Part shown: piece by piece, positions 7,714 to 15,841 of the stretch
Position numbering within the stretch: the first letter of the stretch is position 1
Layout: every line of letters begins with the position of its first letter
Assembly: GCA_002155105.1 (NCBI GenBank)
Contig: MUZD01000016.1
Coordinates: 1 to 41,324, forward strand
Source of the DNA: Sedimentibacter sp. SX930
Lineage (GTDB): Bacteria > Bacillota > Bacilli > Lactobacillales > Aerococcaceae
Direction of reading: 5' to 3'
Length of the DNA: 41,324 nt
Translations under genes and position numbers: made by a program
The notes under the pieces: model-generated
What the model saw: the letters and a program-made list of their open reading frames with translations, nothing else
What the model was told of the DNA's origin: nothing
The model's database searches: none

Positions 7714-8583
7714 TTACAGAATACCGATACCGGCCAGAACAATCAAAATCAGCGTCAACCCTACTAATGCACGTGTTACCTTCAGACCTTTTTTGATGTA
7801 GAAGAAGTATACACCCAGAACAACAGCCAGCGGCAACATACCAGGCATGATCTTATCAAGCATTTCCTGCATGATGAACGGACGACCTGAAATCTCAAAT
7901 TCTAAGCTTGATGAAACTTTAACATAATTTCCGGCTAAAATCCCCATCATAAACATACCCAGGATAGACAACATTTCGATGACAGTCTGGATTCCGGCAC
8001 TGTGCATTACACCTGTTGCATTTTTACCTGTCTTGAATGCACTTCTTGCAAAGAATACACCTAGCAAAGCTTGGTAAAGAGCAAAAGCGATGAATGGGAA
8101 CAAGGCACCGATCGGGCTACCCATTTGTGCCCAAGGAACAGCGATAGCGATAAAAATGTATTGTACAGTTCCTGAGTCGATCGAATCACCGATCCCTGCC
8201 AATGCTCCCATCAGACCTGCCTTAGTATTATACATCAGATCATCGGTCATGGTAACTTCTTCGCCGTTCACAACCTCTTTGGCGCGTTCTTGTTCCATCG
8301 ATGACATCAGCCCTGTGATGACTCCGCCACCCCATGACAGTTGCGTATTAAAGAACAGCAATTGGCGTTTGTAGGCGGCTCTTAATTGATCCTCATCTTT
8401 GTACAGTTTGCGCAGAATCGGCATCATCGCATAAAGGAGCGAAGGCGCTAAATAACGTTCGAATGAGTGAGGGATTTCATTTGCAAAGTGCCAGCGTAAA
8501 TAGGTTTTCGTAACATCTTTAGCGGTTATTTCTTCTGGAGCTAACATATTTGTTTCTTTAGCCTCTAGATTAGCGTTCATCAT
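7714..8583 (-). CDS. PTS mannose-family EIID component
   Basis: A 289-residue membrane subunit that forms the sugar channel with EIIC. It has the EIID landmarks: a cytosolic N terminus with TYLRWHFANEIPHSFER, then FFNTQLSWGGGVITGL, GALAGIGDSIDSGT and several C-terminal membrane helices, ending with a short hydrophobic tail. Two ATGs in a row (8583, 8580) lie behind AAAGGAAG; either can serve. Length is normal. EIID occurs only in the mannose superfamily of PTS transporters, which fixes the class of this system. Confidence 0.95.
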   Translation of the reverse strand: MMNANLEAKETNMLAPEEITAKDVTKTYLRWHFANEIPHSFERYLAPSLLYAMMPILRKLYKDEDQLRAAYKRQLLFFNTQLSWGGGVITGLMSSMEQERAKEVVNGEEVTMTDDLMYNTKAGLMGALAGIGDSIDSGTVQYIFIAIAVPWAQMGSPIGALFPFIAFALYQALLGVFFARSAFKTGKNATGVMHSAGIQTVIEMLSILGMFMMGILAGNYVKVSSSLEFEISGRPFIMQEMLDKIMPGMLPLAVVLGVYFFYIKKGLKVTRALVGLTLILIVLAGIGIL

Positions 8584-8614
8584 TTTTTCATCTTCCTTTC
8601 AATTTGCATGCTTT

Positions 8615-9439
8615 TTAGAAATCGTCGTCATCGTCATCATCAAGAGATGCACTGCCAGCGGAAGCAGGAGCTGCTTTTGCACCCTGTCCTTTAGCCAGTA
8701 CGAAAATGGCTGCAATTAAAGCGCCGATGATGGCATAGGTTACCATTGTGATTGATAAGGAAGATAAAACGACACTCATCAAGTAAGCCAGCAAGAAGAA
8801 AACCATGTAGTCTTTACGGCCGATAACATAAATCGTTGTTGCGATACCGATAGCTGCTAGACCGCCACCGACAACTGTAAGAATATGGAACACAACCGTA
8901 CCTTCAAGCGCAGTGATGACATCAGCGATAACTGGTGCTCCGAAGTACAAAGCAATGAACACTAAAGGTACAAATAACAAGAAAGAAGCGATTGTTGGGT
9001 AAAGGATGATTGATCTTACGATTGCACCGTCATTCAAATTCTCTACGGCTTTATCGGTGTATTTACCCAAAAACGTGTTGATGAAAAATCTGAATTGGTA
9101 AAGATAAGCACCCAATAAACCTACCGGCACAGCTACAGCTATCGCTGCTTCAGGCTGCAGGTTACCCATCAAAGCAACCGGCACTGCGATTGCTGCTGCG
9201 ATTGATGGCTCAGAAGGCATTGTTCCCCCTGGAGAGAAAACCCCCATGTAAATCAATTGGATTGCTGCTGTGATGATCATTGCCTGTTGAACGTCACCCA
9301 TTACGATACCTGCGATCAAACCCGTCATCAAAGGAGAAAAACGTAACGTTAATGTCGCTCCACCTAAAAATGCACGTGACATGACTGCCCCTACCCAAAG
9401 TGCAATTAACAAACTTTGCATTGCGGTAATATTTTCCAT
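8615..9439 (-). CDS. PTS mannose-family EIIC component
   Basis: A 274-residue integral membrane subunit with many hydrophobic helices. The N-terminal segment, the GGATLTLRFSPLMTGLIAGI and GVFSPGGTMPSEPSIAAAIA blocks and the overall length match EIIC of the mannose/sorbose family. After the last helix and an alanine-rich linker the protein ends in seven aspartates and a phenylalanine, an acidic tail much like the one on EIIA of the same operon. GGAGG precedes the ATG. It starts three bases after the dehydrogenase stop, so expression is tightly linked. Confidence 0.94.
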   Translation of the reverse strand: MENITAMQSLLIALWVGAVMSRAFLGGATLTLRFSPLMTGLIAGIVMGDVQQAMIITAAIQLIYMGVFSPGGTMPSEPSIAAAIAVPVALMGNLQPEAAIAVAVPVGLLGAYLYQFRFFINTFLGKYTDKAVENLNDGAIVRSIILYPTIASFLLFVPLVFIALYFGAPVIADVITALEGTVVFHILTVVGGGLAAIGIATTIYVIGRKDYMVFFLLAYLMSVVLSSLSITMVTYAIIGALIAAIFVLAKGQGAKAAPASAGSASLDDDDDDDF

Positions 9440-9442
9440 TGC

Positions 9443-10546
9443 CTATACCTCCGTATTTATGTATTTTTCTAAATCTATTATTGCTTTTTTCAAGACTGCT
9501 TCATTAATCGTCATCGGCAACAAATGCACTTTTTGCTTTTTGTTGACCAGTTCGACTATGTTGTTGAGTTCCTCTTCCGCCAAGGGATACTCGCCCATTT
9601 CGGTTAATGATTTCGGTAAACTTAAAGCTTCATACATCGGAATCAACTCGTCAATCACTTGCCATTTGCCTTCTAGAGCCAACTGATAGAAAATGCCGTA
9701 TGCCACTTTTTCACCATGCAAGTAGCTGTGGACTCCCGGCAGATAAGCTGAAATAGCATCATGAATGGCATGAGCTGCAGTATTGCGGGCATATTTATCG
9801 CCAAATCCCCCAACCAGTCCCGCAACCCCGAATATGACTTCAGACACTTTTATGAACTCAGCAGATACCGTCCCATTGCGCATATCCTCGATAGCCTTCA
9901 AACCATCTTCAGCGAGGACATCCTTGCAGATCCGCGCCGAATGCCGCGCGAGCATCAAGAAATTATTCGCTTGAAACTGCGGCTGCTCCAATATCATATC
10001 GGATTCATACCACTTGGCTAAAGTATCCGCGATTCCTGCGATAAAGAACTTCATCGGCGCATCGACGACCAACGTTGGATCGGTGATTAGAAATGCTGCC
10101 TGTCTTTTGTAATGCTCGGTTTTGCCTTCAGCTAGTCCATTATCTTTGTACATAACGGATAAGGGAGCCCAGGGTGCACAATTACTGGCCAACGTCGGAA
10201 CGACGCCGAAAGGTTTTTTCGTTAATGAGCCGACGTAGTATACCAGATCACACAATTTCCCTCCGCCGACGCCGATAATAAAGTCAAAGTTGCCATCGCC
10301 GACTAGTTTGGCCAACCGATTTGCTTCATTATAACTGCACTCACCGTTGTATTTCTCATACTCGATTGCGAAGTCCTCATCCAGAAATTCCAAATACGGC
10401 CTTGCTTTCTCCCATGAAATCGTGCCATGAACAAGCAACACGCGTTTCGCACCGTATTCGTTCAGTATGTCAGGGATCATTTCCATAGCGCCTTGCCCAT
10501 ACTTATAAAATTGCGGGCCAACTTTTACATTTACAACTGTATCCAA
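9443..10546 (-). CDS. Iron-containing alcohol dehydrogenase family protein (GldA/YbdH-like)
   Basis: A 367-residue metal-dependent NAD(P)H oxidoreductase of the glycerol dehydrogenase branch. The nucleotide-binding IIGVGGGKLCD motif is near residue 91. Metal ligands are visible as Asp in AGIADTLAKWYE and His in AAHAIHDA and YLHGEKVAYG. The segment ASNCAPWAPLSVMY recalls E. coli YbdH (HcxA), which reduces 2-oxo acids, more than glycerol dehydrogenase. It starts with TTG behind GGAGGTG. As second gene of the PTS operon it probably acts on the imported sugar acid or its product; this is inference from context. Confidence 0.88.
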   Translation of the reverse strand: MDTVVNVKVGPQFYKYGQGAMEMIPDILNEYGAKRVLLVHGTISWEKARPYLEFLDEDFAIEYEKYNGECSYNEANRLAKLVGDGNFDFIIGVGGGKLCDLVYYVGSLTKKPFGVVPTLASNCAPWAPLSVMYKDNGLAEGKTEHYKRQAAFLITDPTLVVDAPMKFFIAGIADTLAKWYESDMILEQPQFQANNFLMLARHSARICKDVLAEDGLKAIEDMRNGTVSAEFIKVSEVIFGVAGLVGGFGDKYARNTAAHAIHDAISAYLPGVHSYLHGEKVAYGIFYQLALEGKWQVIDELIPMYEALSLPKSLTEMGEYPLAEEELNNIVELVNKKQKVHLLPMTINEAVLKKAIIDLEKYINTEV

Positions 10547-10561
10547 CTTTATACACCTCCC

Positions 10562-11566
10562 TCATGCTGTAATATAAGGACTTACTGGTTGCACTACCCG
10601 TCGAGGCATCCTCCCTTCCACTATCGATTCACAGTCAGAAACACATTTGTCTCCCATCCCTTCCAGGCACTCCATTGTGTACGCGGACGTGTGCGGGGTC
10701 AAAATGATATTCGGATATTCCAGGAAAGGATGGTCACTGCGTCCTGGTTCAACTTCCAGTACATCTGTTGCATATCCGCGCAGTTTCCCGGTTTGGATCG
10801 CTTCGATGATTGCCTCTTCATCCACAAGTGCCCCACGAGCTGTGTTGGATATGTAGACACCGTCCTTCATTTTCGCAATGGCTTCTTTGGAAATCAGATG
10901 GTAGTTCGTTTCATTCAGGCTTGCGCAGAGGCAAATGACCTCGGCCCGCTCCAGAAGTTCGTCCAATTCGACTTTCTTGCCGCCGAAAATCTCGATTTCC
11001 AATGCGGTCTTGTTCGGATCGACCCCCAACACTTCACACCTGAATCCATAATGCAGGATTTCGACGGCTCGGCTGCCGATATTGCCGACACCAATGACGC
11101 CCACCGTTTTTCCGCATAAACCGTTTCCAATAAATCGCGCTCGATTTTCCCAGCCATCTTTTTTGACTTCCTGGGCCGACTCAGTTGTGCGCCGCATCAA
11201 CGCAAGCAAATTGGTGACATTATTTTCTGCAACTGCGTCGCGCTCAATCAGAGGTGGAACAATCGCGACAATCGTACCATGTGCCTTGGCAGCTTCCAGG
11301 TCTATATTGTTGTACCCGATTCCGTGACGTGTGATCAACTTCAGTTCATCCTTATGCTCAAAAAACTCGCTAGTGAAAAATGGTGTTACACTCGCGATAA
11401 TAATATTATACCCTATTAAGGATTCAGCTAGTTGCTTTCCTTCAATAGAACTATCAAAATCGAAACGATCGACCTGCCCTATTTTTTCCAGTCTTTCCAC
11501 ATGCGTGTCAAACATCTTCCCAAAACTGCTTGAATTAACGATGGCTATCTTATTTTCTTGAGTCAT
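10562..11566 (-). CDS. D-isomer-specific 2-hydroxyacid dehydrogenase family protein
   Basis: A 334-residue NAD(P)-dependent enzyme that interconverts 2-keto and D-2-hydroxy acids. The Rossmann motif VGVIGVGNIGSRAVEIL is at about 150, the catalytic Arg in SNTARGALVDEEA, a Glu in DVLEVEPG and the catalytic His in ILTPHTSAY. The longer GTG start at 11584 lies inside the GGAGGGG ribosome site, so ATG 11566 is chosen. It is the first gene of the PTS operon, just behind the promoter and RpiR operator. 2-Ketogluconate-6-phosphate reductases belong to this family, so an uptake route for a 2-keto sugar acid is a reasonable hypothesis. Confidence 0.9.
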   Translation of the reverse strand: MTQENKIAIVNSSSFGKMFDTHVERLEKIGQVDRFDFDSSIEGKQLAESLIGYNIIIASVTPFFTSEFFEHKDELKLITRHGIGYNNIDLEAAKAHGTIVAIVPPLIERDAVAENNVTNLLALMRRTTESAQEVKKDGWENRARFIGNGLCGKTVGVIGVGNIGSRAVEILHYGFRCEVLGVDPNKTALEIEIFGGKKVELDELLERAEVICLCASLNETNYHLISKEAIAKMKDGVYISNTARGALVDEEAIIEAIQTGKLRGYATDVLEVEPGRSDHPFLEYPNIILTPHTSAYTMECLEGMGDKCVSDCESIVEGRMPRRVVQPVSPYITA

Positions 11567-11616
11567 TTTTCTTTGCCCCTCCACTTGTACAACATTATGT
11601 CCACCAAACCCACTTT

Positions 11617-11630
11617 TGTAATCGTTTTCG
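11617..11630. promoter_or_regulatory. cre-like site (CcpA)
   Basis: TGTAATCGTTTTCG matches the catabolite-responsive consensus TGWAANCGNTNWCA at 13 of 14 positions. It lies 15 bases downstream of the -10 box of the PTS operon promoter, where bound CcpA would block transcription. Confidence 0.55.
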
Positions 11631-11644
11631 TAATTTATATTCTG

Positions 11645-11673
11645 ATTATAATAAATATTTTTTACTTTGTAAA
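11645..11673 (-). promoter_or_regulatory. Promoter of the PTS/dehydrogenase operon
   Basis: On the minus strand TTTACA (11668-11673), a 17-base spacer, then a perfect TATAAT (11645-11650). The left arm of the inverted repeat covers most of the spacer and touches the -10 box, so repressor binding would shut it off. Confidence 0.75.
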
Positions 11674-11696
11674 GCTAAAATAAAAAATATTTATTA
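11649..11696. promoter_or_regulatory. 16-bp perfect inverted repeat, probable RpiR operator
   Basis: TAATAAATATTTTTTA (11649-11664) is repeated perfectly inverted at 11681-11696 with a 16-base spacer, so arm centres are 32 bases apart. It lies in the divergent region between the PTS operon and its RpiR gene and overlaps the minus-strand promoter. The right arm lies where a -35 for the RpiR gene (-10 TATACT, 11713-11718) should be, suggesting that one protein controls both directions. Confidence 0.65.
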
Positions 11697-11740
11697 CTAA
11701 TCGCGAATATGCTATACTATCCCTAAGGAGGTGCTCATGT

Positions 11741-12616
11741 ATGTCAAAAAATTATATCCAAATGATCCTGAAACCGCACTACGAGACTTTTTCAGCCACT
11801 GAATTGAAGATTGCCGATTATTTCGTAAGCTTGGGCATGGATTTAGTGAACAAAACGTTGTCCAACCTAGCCGAAGAAACAGATTTTTCAGAATCAACGA
11901 TTTTTAAATTCGTGAAAAGAATAGGCTTCAAAGGTTTCCAGGATTTCAAAATCAGCGTCGCATCAAACTATCGTATGTCTGAAGAACGCACGCACCAGTT
12001 AGCCGTATTTACCGACATTACCGCTTCGGACACGCCGAGCGATATTTCTAAAAAAGTCATTCAATCCTCACAAATTATGCTGCAAAGCCTGATGAGCAAA
12101 CTATCCGGGGAAGCTCTGCAACAAGCTCTTGATATTATCGTCAATTCGAAAGCGCTTCATTTTTTTGGCCTTGGTTCCTCCGCGGTCATTGCACTCGACG
12201 CCTATCACAAGTTCTTAAGAACCGCCATCCCCGTAAACTATGTTTCGGATTATCATATGCAGCTGATGCACACTTCCAAATTAACGGAAAATGATTGCGT
12301 CTTCCTTTTCTCGCACTCAGGAAAGACGGCAGAAACAATCAAGATTGCGGAAGTAGCTGCCCATAATAAAGCCAAAATCATCTGTCTGACAGGGAATCCG
12401 CCAGGTGCATTGAATCGATTGAGTGATGTCAGCATCGTAGTCGAAACGGAAGAATCCATTTTCCAGTCCGAGGCACTTTCAGCCAGATTACTTTATATCA
12501 CAGTAGTGGACATCATCTACTTGTCGTATCTCTACCATGATGAGCATACAAATATAGAATCAATCGACACGATACGCGAAATCCTTTCGACAACAAAAAT
12601 TGAGGTGGATAGATAA
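11741..12616 (+). CDS. RpiR/MurR-family regulator with SIS domain
   Basis: A 291-residue transcription factor: an N-terminal helix-turn-helix domain (LSNLAEETDFSESTIFKFVKR near 45-65) and a C-terminal SIS sugar-phosphate-binding domain with LHFFGLGSSAVIAL and FSHSGKTAETIKIAE, both complete. AAGGAGGTG lies seven bases before the ATG. It is divergent from the PTS operon with a palindromic operator between, so it most likely represses or activates that operon in response to the phosphorylated substrate. Its stop overlaps the start of the HAD gene (TAATG), which means the two are translated together. Confidence 0.93.
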   Translation: MSKNYIQMILKPHYETFSATELKIADYFVSLGMDLVNKTLSNLAEETDFSESTIFKFVKRIGFKGFQDFKISVASNYRMSEERTHQLAVFTDITASDTPSDISKKVIQSSQIMLQSLMSKLSGEALQQALDIIVNSKALHFFGLGSSAVIALDAYHKFLRTAIPVNYVSDYHMQLMHTSKLTENDCVFLFSHSGKTAETIKIAEVAAHNKAKIICLTGNPPGALNRLSDVSIVVETEESIFQSEALSARLLYITVVDIIYLSYLYHDEHTNIESIDTIREILSTTKIEVDR

Positions 12617-13506
12617 TGCCCATAAAAGCGATCGTTTGTGACATGGACGGAACCTTGTTGACGGCTGACCACGCCATCAGTCCCAAAACCCAGGAACTCC
12701 TCCTATCACTGCAGCAAAAAGGCATCACGCTGGTATTGGCCAGCGGAAGAAGTTACTTGCGCTTGATGCCGGATGCCCTAAAACTGAAGATGGATTCCCA
12801 TCAAGGTTATTTGATTGATGTAAACGGCAGCTCCATTTATGATTTCAACTCTCAAACCAGGGAAAGATTGGGCATAATGGATTCGGAAGATATTCAAAAA
12901 GTCACATCCGTTTTCCGTACATTCAACGTTGAGATCCAGTTCTCCCAGGATGCCGGCCTGTACACCTATTTGCCGGATTCGCTGTATGCCTTAAAGAAGA
13001 AGATTCGCGGCGAAATGAGACTGCCCGACGATTATCCTTGGGCCAGCGGCATGTACAGTTGGCTGTGCGATATGCGCGACGGCTATCCGGAACAAAAACT
13101 GATCCTTGATCTGAAGGAAGCGCCAGCTTCTTGCAACAAAATTTCCATCAGCCAAGACCCGCATTTCATGGAGGCCGTGACGCAATCATTGCCCCATTTG
13201 GGTCTGCATGATGAGTACGAGCTAGTCTTTTCTGATGAAAGAAAACTTGAAATCACGAAAAAAGGCATCAACAAAGGCAAAGCCTTGGATACATTATTGG
13301 AAAAACTTGGCATTTCTAATGAAGAAGTGGCAGTTTTTGGCGACAGTGAAAATGATATCTCCATGCTTTCCGACAGACCCTACTCCTTCGCAATGGCTAA
13401 CGCGTTACCCAAAGCCAAGAGCGTGGCAAACTATGCAACGCCTTCCAATGATGACGAAGGTGTCTATCATGGCTTGAATCAATTGATATTAGAAGGATTG
13501 CTTTAA
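12616..13506 (+). CDS. Cof-type HAD-IIB family phosphatase
   Basis: A 296-residue cytosolic phosphatase of the HAD-IIB subclass. The nucleophile motif CDMDGTLL (Asp9, Asp11) is at the start, LASGRS near residue 42, a basic residue in KGINKGKAL, and GDSENDISML near 237-246. The start ATG shares one base with the regulator's TAA, preceded by GAGGTGG. Coupling to the RpiR gene suggests it dephosphorylates a sugar phosphate made by the divergent PTS system, perhaps to relieve toxicity; this is inferred. A terminator follows directly. Confidence 0.92.
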   Translation: MPIKAIVCDMDGTLLTADHAISPKTQELLLSLQQKGITLVLASGRSYLRLMPDALKLKMDSHQGYLIDVNGSSIYDFNSQTRERLGIMDSEDIQKVTSVFRTFNVEIQFSQDAGLYTYLPDSLYALKKKIRGEMRLPDDYPWASGMYSWLCDMRDGYPEQKLILDLKEAPASCNKISISQDPHFMEAVTQSLPHLGLHDEYELVFSDERKLEITKKGINKGKALDTLLEKLGISNEEVAVFGDSENDISMLSDRPYSFAMANALPKAKSVANYATPSNDDEGVYHGLNQLILEGLL

Positions 13507-13520
13507 ACGAGAGAACATAA

Positions 13521-13566
13521 AAAAGCCGTATATTTGCGAAATATCGCATTGTATACGGCTTTTTTT
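13521..13566. terminator. Bidirectional terminator
   Basis: AGCCGTATA pairs with TATACGGCT, with a nested TGCGA/TCGCA stem on top, flanked by an A run on the left and a T run on the right. It serves the plus-strand HAD gene and the minus-strand rsmI/ydcF operon. Confidence 0.85.
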
Positions 13567-13590
13567 GCACCGAAATTGGCGCTTATGATT

Positions 13591-14613
13591 TCAAAAATAG
13601 ATCCTCCACAATCCAAACACGAGCACGAGCGCCAGCAACAGCGTTTGCCCTTTGATCTGCAGAAAGATGAGTGCGATGAATTCGCGCAGAAACGCATAAG
13701 GCAGAAAATAAAGCGGCGTCCAGGCACCCAAGCCGTCCGTTTCCAATCCCACACGGTGGGCATAGAGGCTGCTGCGGACAACATGGAAGTTGTTCGTGAT
13801 GAAGAGGCATTTGTAGCTTTCTTTGTACGCGTCCATGATGCCCTTGGAATAGAGAAAATTCTGGTACGTATTGACGGACTGGTCTTCCTCAAGGATCACT
13901 TCCTCCGGAATGCCGTTCTCCATCAGATAGCGTTTCATGGCATAGGCTTCGGAAAAAGGTTCGTCTATCCCTTGCCCTCCACTCACAATCAGACGGCAGG
14001 GCCGCTTTTGCGTGCGCTCTGTCTGATGCCTGAAAAACCGGATTGCTCTGTCCAACCGTCTCTGCAGCAGCGGACTGATGCCCCCACCCGGCAGCAAACC
14101 CGCTCCCAGGACAATGACGAAATCTTTATCGAGGGCAACCGGAATGAGGCCGTAAAAAGCTGTCGCGATGAAAAACAAAATCAGCACAACACCGAAATAG
14201 ATGATGAAGTAGCCCATCAAGCGCATGAAGCGCCAGATCAGGTAATGATGGAACACAAAATAATTCAGCAGGAACAGCAGATCCATCAACAAAATGAAGG
14301 CGCCCACCGCAACCAGCAGGCCGTACCGCTTGGCCCAGCCCTCTTTTTTGAGCAACAGCACCCCATTGAAGACAAGCGCAAGGCCAAAAAACAGGAAAGC
14401 GAACGGTGAAATCAAGCCGAACAAAACACGGAAAAGCATCACCGCGTAACGGATCCACGCCACTTGGGGCGATTCGTTTCCCTGCAGCATTCCCACGAAA
14501 AGGAAAAGCAGCGCCGCAACCAGCAAGTAGCTTTGGAATTGCCTGTTTCTCCCCATCGATCGGAGCTTCAGACCCCCGCCAAACGAGAATGCGCTCAATA
14601 AATAGAATAGCAA
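13591..14613 (-). CDS. YdcF/ElyC/SanA-family (DUF218) membrane protein
   Basis: A 340-residue protein with about five membrane helices in the first 170 residues and a C-terminal DUF218 domain: VIVLGAGLLPGGG, RLIVSGGQG, ILEEDQSVNTYQNFLYS and FITNNFHVVRSSLYA are the family blocks. A last hydrophobic helix ends the chain. E. coli relatives (ElyC, SanA) act in cell-envelope maintenance; the exact reaction is unknown. The start is TTG at 14613, eight bases behind AGGAGG; an ATG at 14620 is out of frame and too close to that site. It is the last gene of the tmk-rsmI cluster, 16 bases after rsmI. Confidence 0.85.
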   Translation of the reverse strand: MLFYLLSAFSFGGGLKLRSMGRNRQFQSYLLVAALLFLFVGMLQGNESPQVAWIRYAVMLFRVLFGLISPFAFLFFGLALVFNGVLLLKKEGWAKRYGLLVAVGAFILLMDLLFLLNYFVFHHYLIWRFMRLMGYFIIYFGVVLILFFIATAFYGLIPVALDKDFVIVLGAGLLPGGGISPLLQRRLDRAIRFFRHQTERTQKRPCRLIVSGGQGIDEPFSEAYAMKRYLMENGIPEEVILEEDQSVNTYQNFLYSKGIMDAYKESYKCLFITNNFHVVRSSLYAHRVGLETDGLGAWTPLYFLPYAFLREFIALIFLQIKGQTLLLALVLVFGLWRIYF

Positions 14614-14629
14614 CGGTCATCCCTCCTGT

Positions 14630-15502
14630 TTAAAAGCCGTGGAAAGCTTGATACACTTCCTGTTTCTTCAGATCCCTGATTTTTGCGGTCTCTTTGATCG
14701 CATCTTTGGAGGATAGCCCCTGTTCCGTCATCAGCTTCTCAACCAATTCGGCGACGCTGAGATCATCAAATGTCTGTTCAACAGGAATTTCCGGGTTATC
14801 ATTGCCGGCTATCATCAGGCAGATTTCCCCTCTGATTTCCGTTTCTTCGGCCCAAACAGCCAACTCTTCCGCCGAACCCCGGATGAACTCCTCAAAGCGT
14901 TTTGTCAACTCACGGCAGATGACGACTTGGCGCCCTTCACCCATCACGGTTGCGATATTTTTGAGCAAATCCTTCAGCCGGTAAGGCGACTCATAGAAAA
15001 TCATCGTTTCTTCCCTGTTCTTCAATGACTCCAACTGGGCAATTTGATCCTTCTTCTTGCGCTCCAAAAAGCCGAAAAAGTAAAACGGCTGCGGTGCCAA
15101 TCCGGAAGCGATCAATGCGGTCACACCGGCATTGGCTCCAGGCAACGGCACAACCGGCACGTTTGCGTTGATGCAGGCGCGCACCAAATCATGTCCCGGA
15201 TCGCTGATCGAAGGCATCCCCGCATCGCTCACTTGGGCGATGGATTGCCCGCCAATCAGTCTTTCCACCAATTGCGGAATACGCTCCTGGGTATTGTGCT
15301 CGTGGAAGCTGATCTGGGGCGTATCCACTTCGAAATGCGTCAATAATTTCCGCGTGTTGCGCGTGTCCTCAGCCGCAATCAGGTCCACTTCGCGCAGTAT
15401 CTTTATGGCACGGAAGGTCATATCTTCCAGATTGCCGATGGGTGTGGGCACTAAGTAAAGCGTTCCGCACTCGTGCTGTTCATAACTTTTTTGCAGTTGC
15501 AT
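14630..15502 (-). CDS. rsmI: 16S rRNA (cytidine(1402)-2'-O)-methyltransferase
   Basis: A 290-residue SAM-dependent tetrapyrrole-methylase-fold enzyme that methylates the ribose of C1402 in 16S rRNA. Blocks seen: TLYLVPTPIGNLEDMTFRA at the N terminus, AAEDTRNTRKLL, SDAGMPSISDPG, PLPGANAGVTALIASGL and FIFYESP-like FYESPYRL. ATG 15502 follows AGAGGAGA; the upstream ATG 15529 lies ahead of that site and adds a non-conserved basic tail. It follows the GIY-YIG gene as in Bacillus subtilis (yazA-yabC). Confidence 0.96.
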   Translation of the reverse strand: MQLQKSYEQHECGTLYLVPTPIGNLEDMTFRAIKILREVDLIAAEDTRNTRKLLTHFEVDTPQISFHEHNTQERIPQLVERLIGGQSIAQVSDAGMPSISDPGHDLVRACINANVPVVPLPGANAGVTALIASGLAPQPFYFFGFLERKKKDQIAQLESLKNREETMIFYESPYRLKDLLKNIATVMGEGRQVVICRELTKRFEEFIRGSAEELAVWAEETEIRGEICLMIAGNDNPEIPVEQTFDDLSVAELVEKLMTEQGLSSKDAIKETAKIRDLKKQEVYQAFHGF

Positions 15503-15550
15503 CTTTGTTCTCCTCTGATTTCGATTCATTTTGGTGGCTCTGGCGACTCG

Positions 15551-15841
15551 CTAAATCCCGCCTGGTTCAGAGCTGGATACGCTGGCCCCGCGCACCTTCA
15601 AAAAATTTTCTTTTTGCTTGCGGCTCAGCTTCTTGAATGCCGCCTCCGCTTTGGTCGCTTCTGTTCTCGAACCGAAGACTTCCTTATATATCATTTGGAC
15701 AGGGCGGCGCGCCTTGGTATATTTGCTGCCGATGCCTCTGTTGTGCTCCTGTTCGCGCCGGAGCGTGTCCGTCGTGTAGCCGGCATAAAACGAGTCATCT
15801 CCGCAACACAGCACATAAAAGTAGTGCTCACTGCTCGCCAT
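15551..15841 (-). CDS. GIY-YIG nuclease-superfamily protein (UPF0213, YazA-like)
   Basis: A 96-residue single-domain GIY-YIG protein. The motif pair appears as FYVLCC...FYAGYT at the N terminus, followed by TLRREQEHNRG with the conserved Arg and KAEAAFKKLSRKQKE with the conserved Glu. Family members are small cytosolic proteins with possible nuclease activity; the role is not settled. ATG 15841 follows AAAGGA at good distance, while ATG 15850 overlaps it. It overlaps the end of the methyltransferase gene by 14 bases. The C terminus is serine-rich and ends with EPGGI. Confidence 0.9.
   Translation of the reverse strand: MASSEHYFYVLCCGDDSFYAGYTTDTLRREQEHNRGIGSKYTKARRPVQMIYKEVFGSRTEATKAEAAFKKLSRKQKENFLKVRGASVSSSEPGGI

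Noticed and set aside
14126-14620. 164-codon frame starting with ATG next to AGGAGG
   Set aside because: It is an alternative frame of the YdcF-like gene; the ribosome site is too close to its ATG and the product matches nothing.
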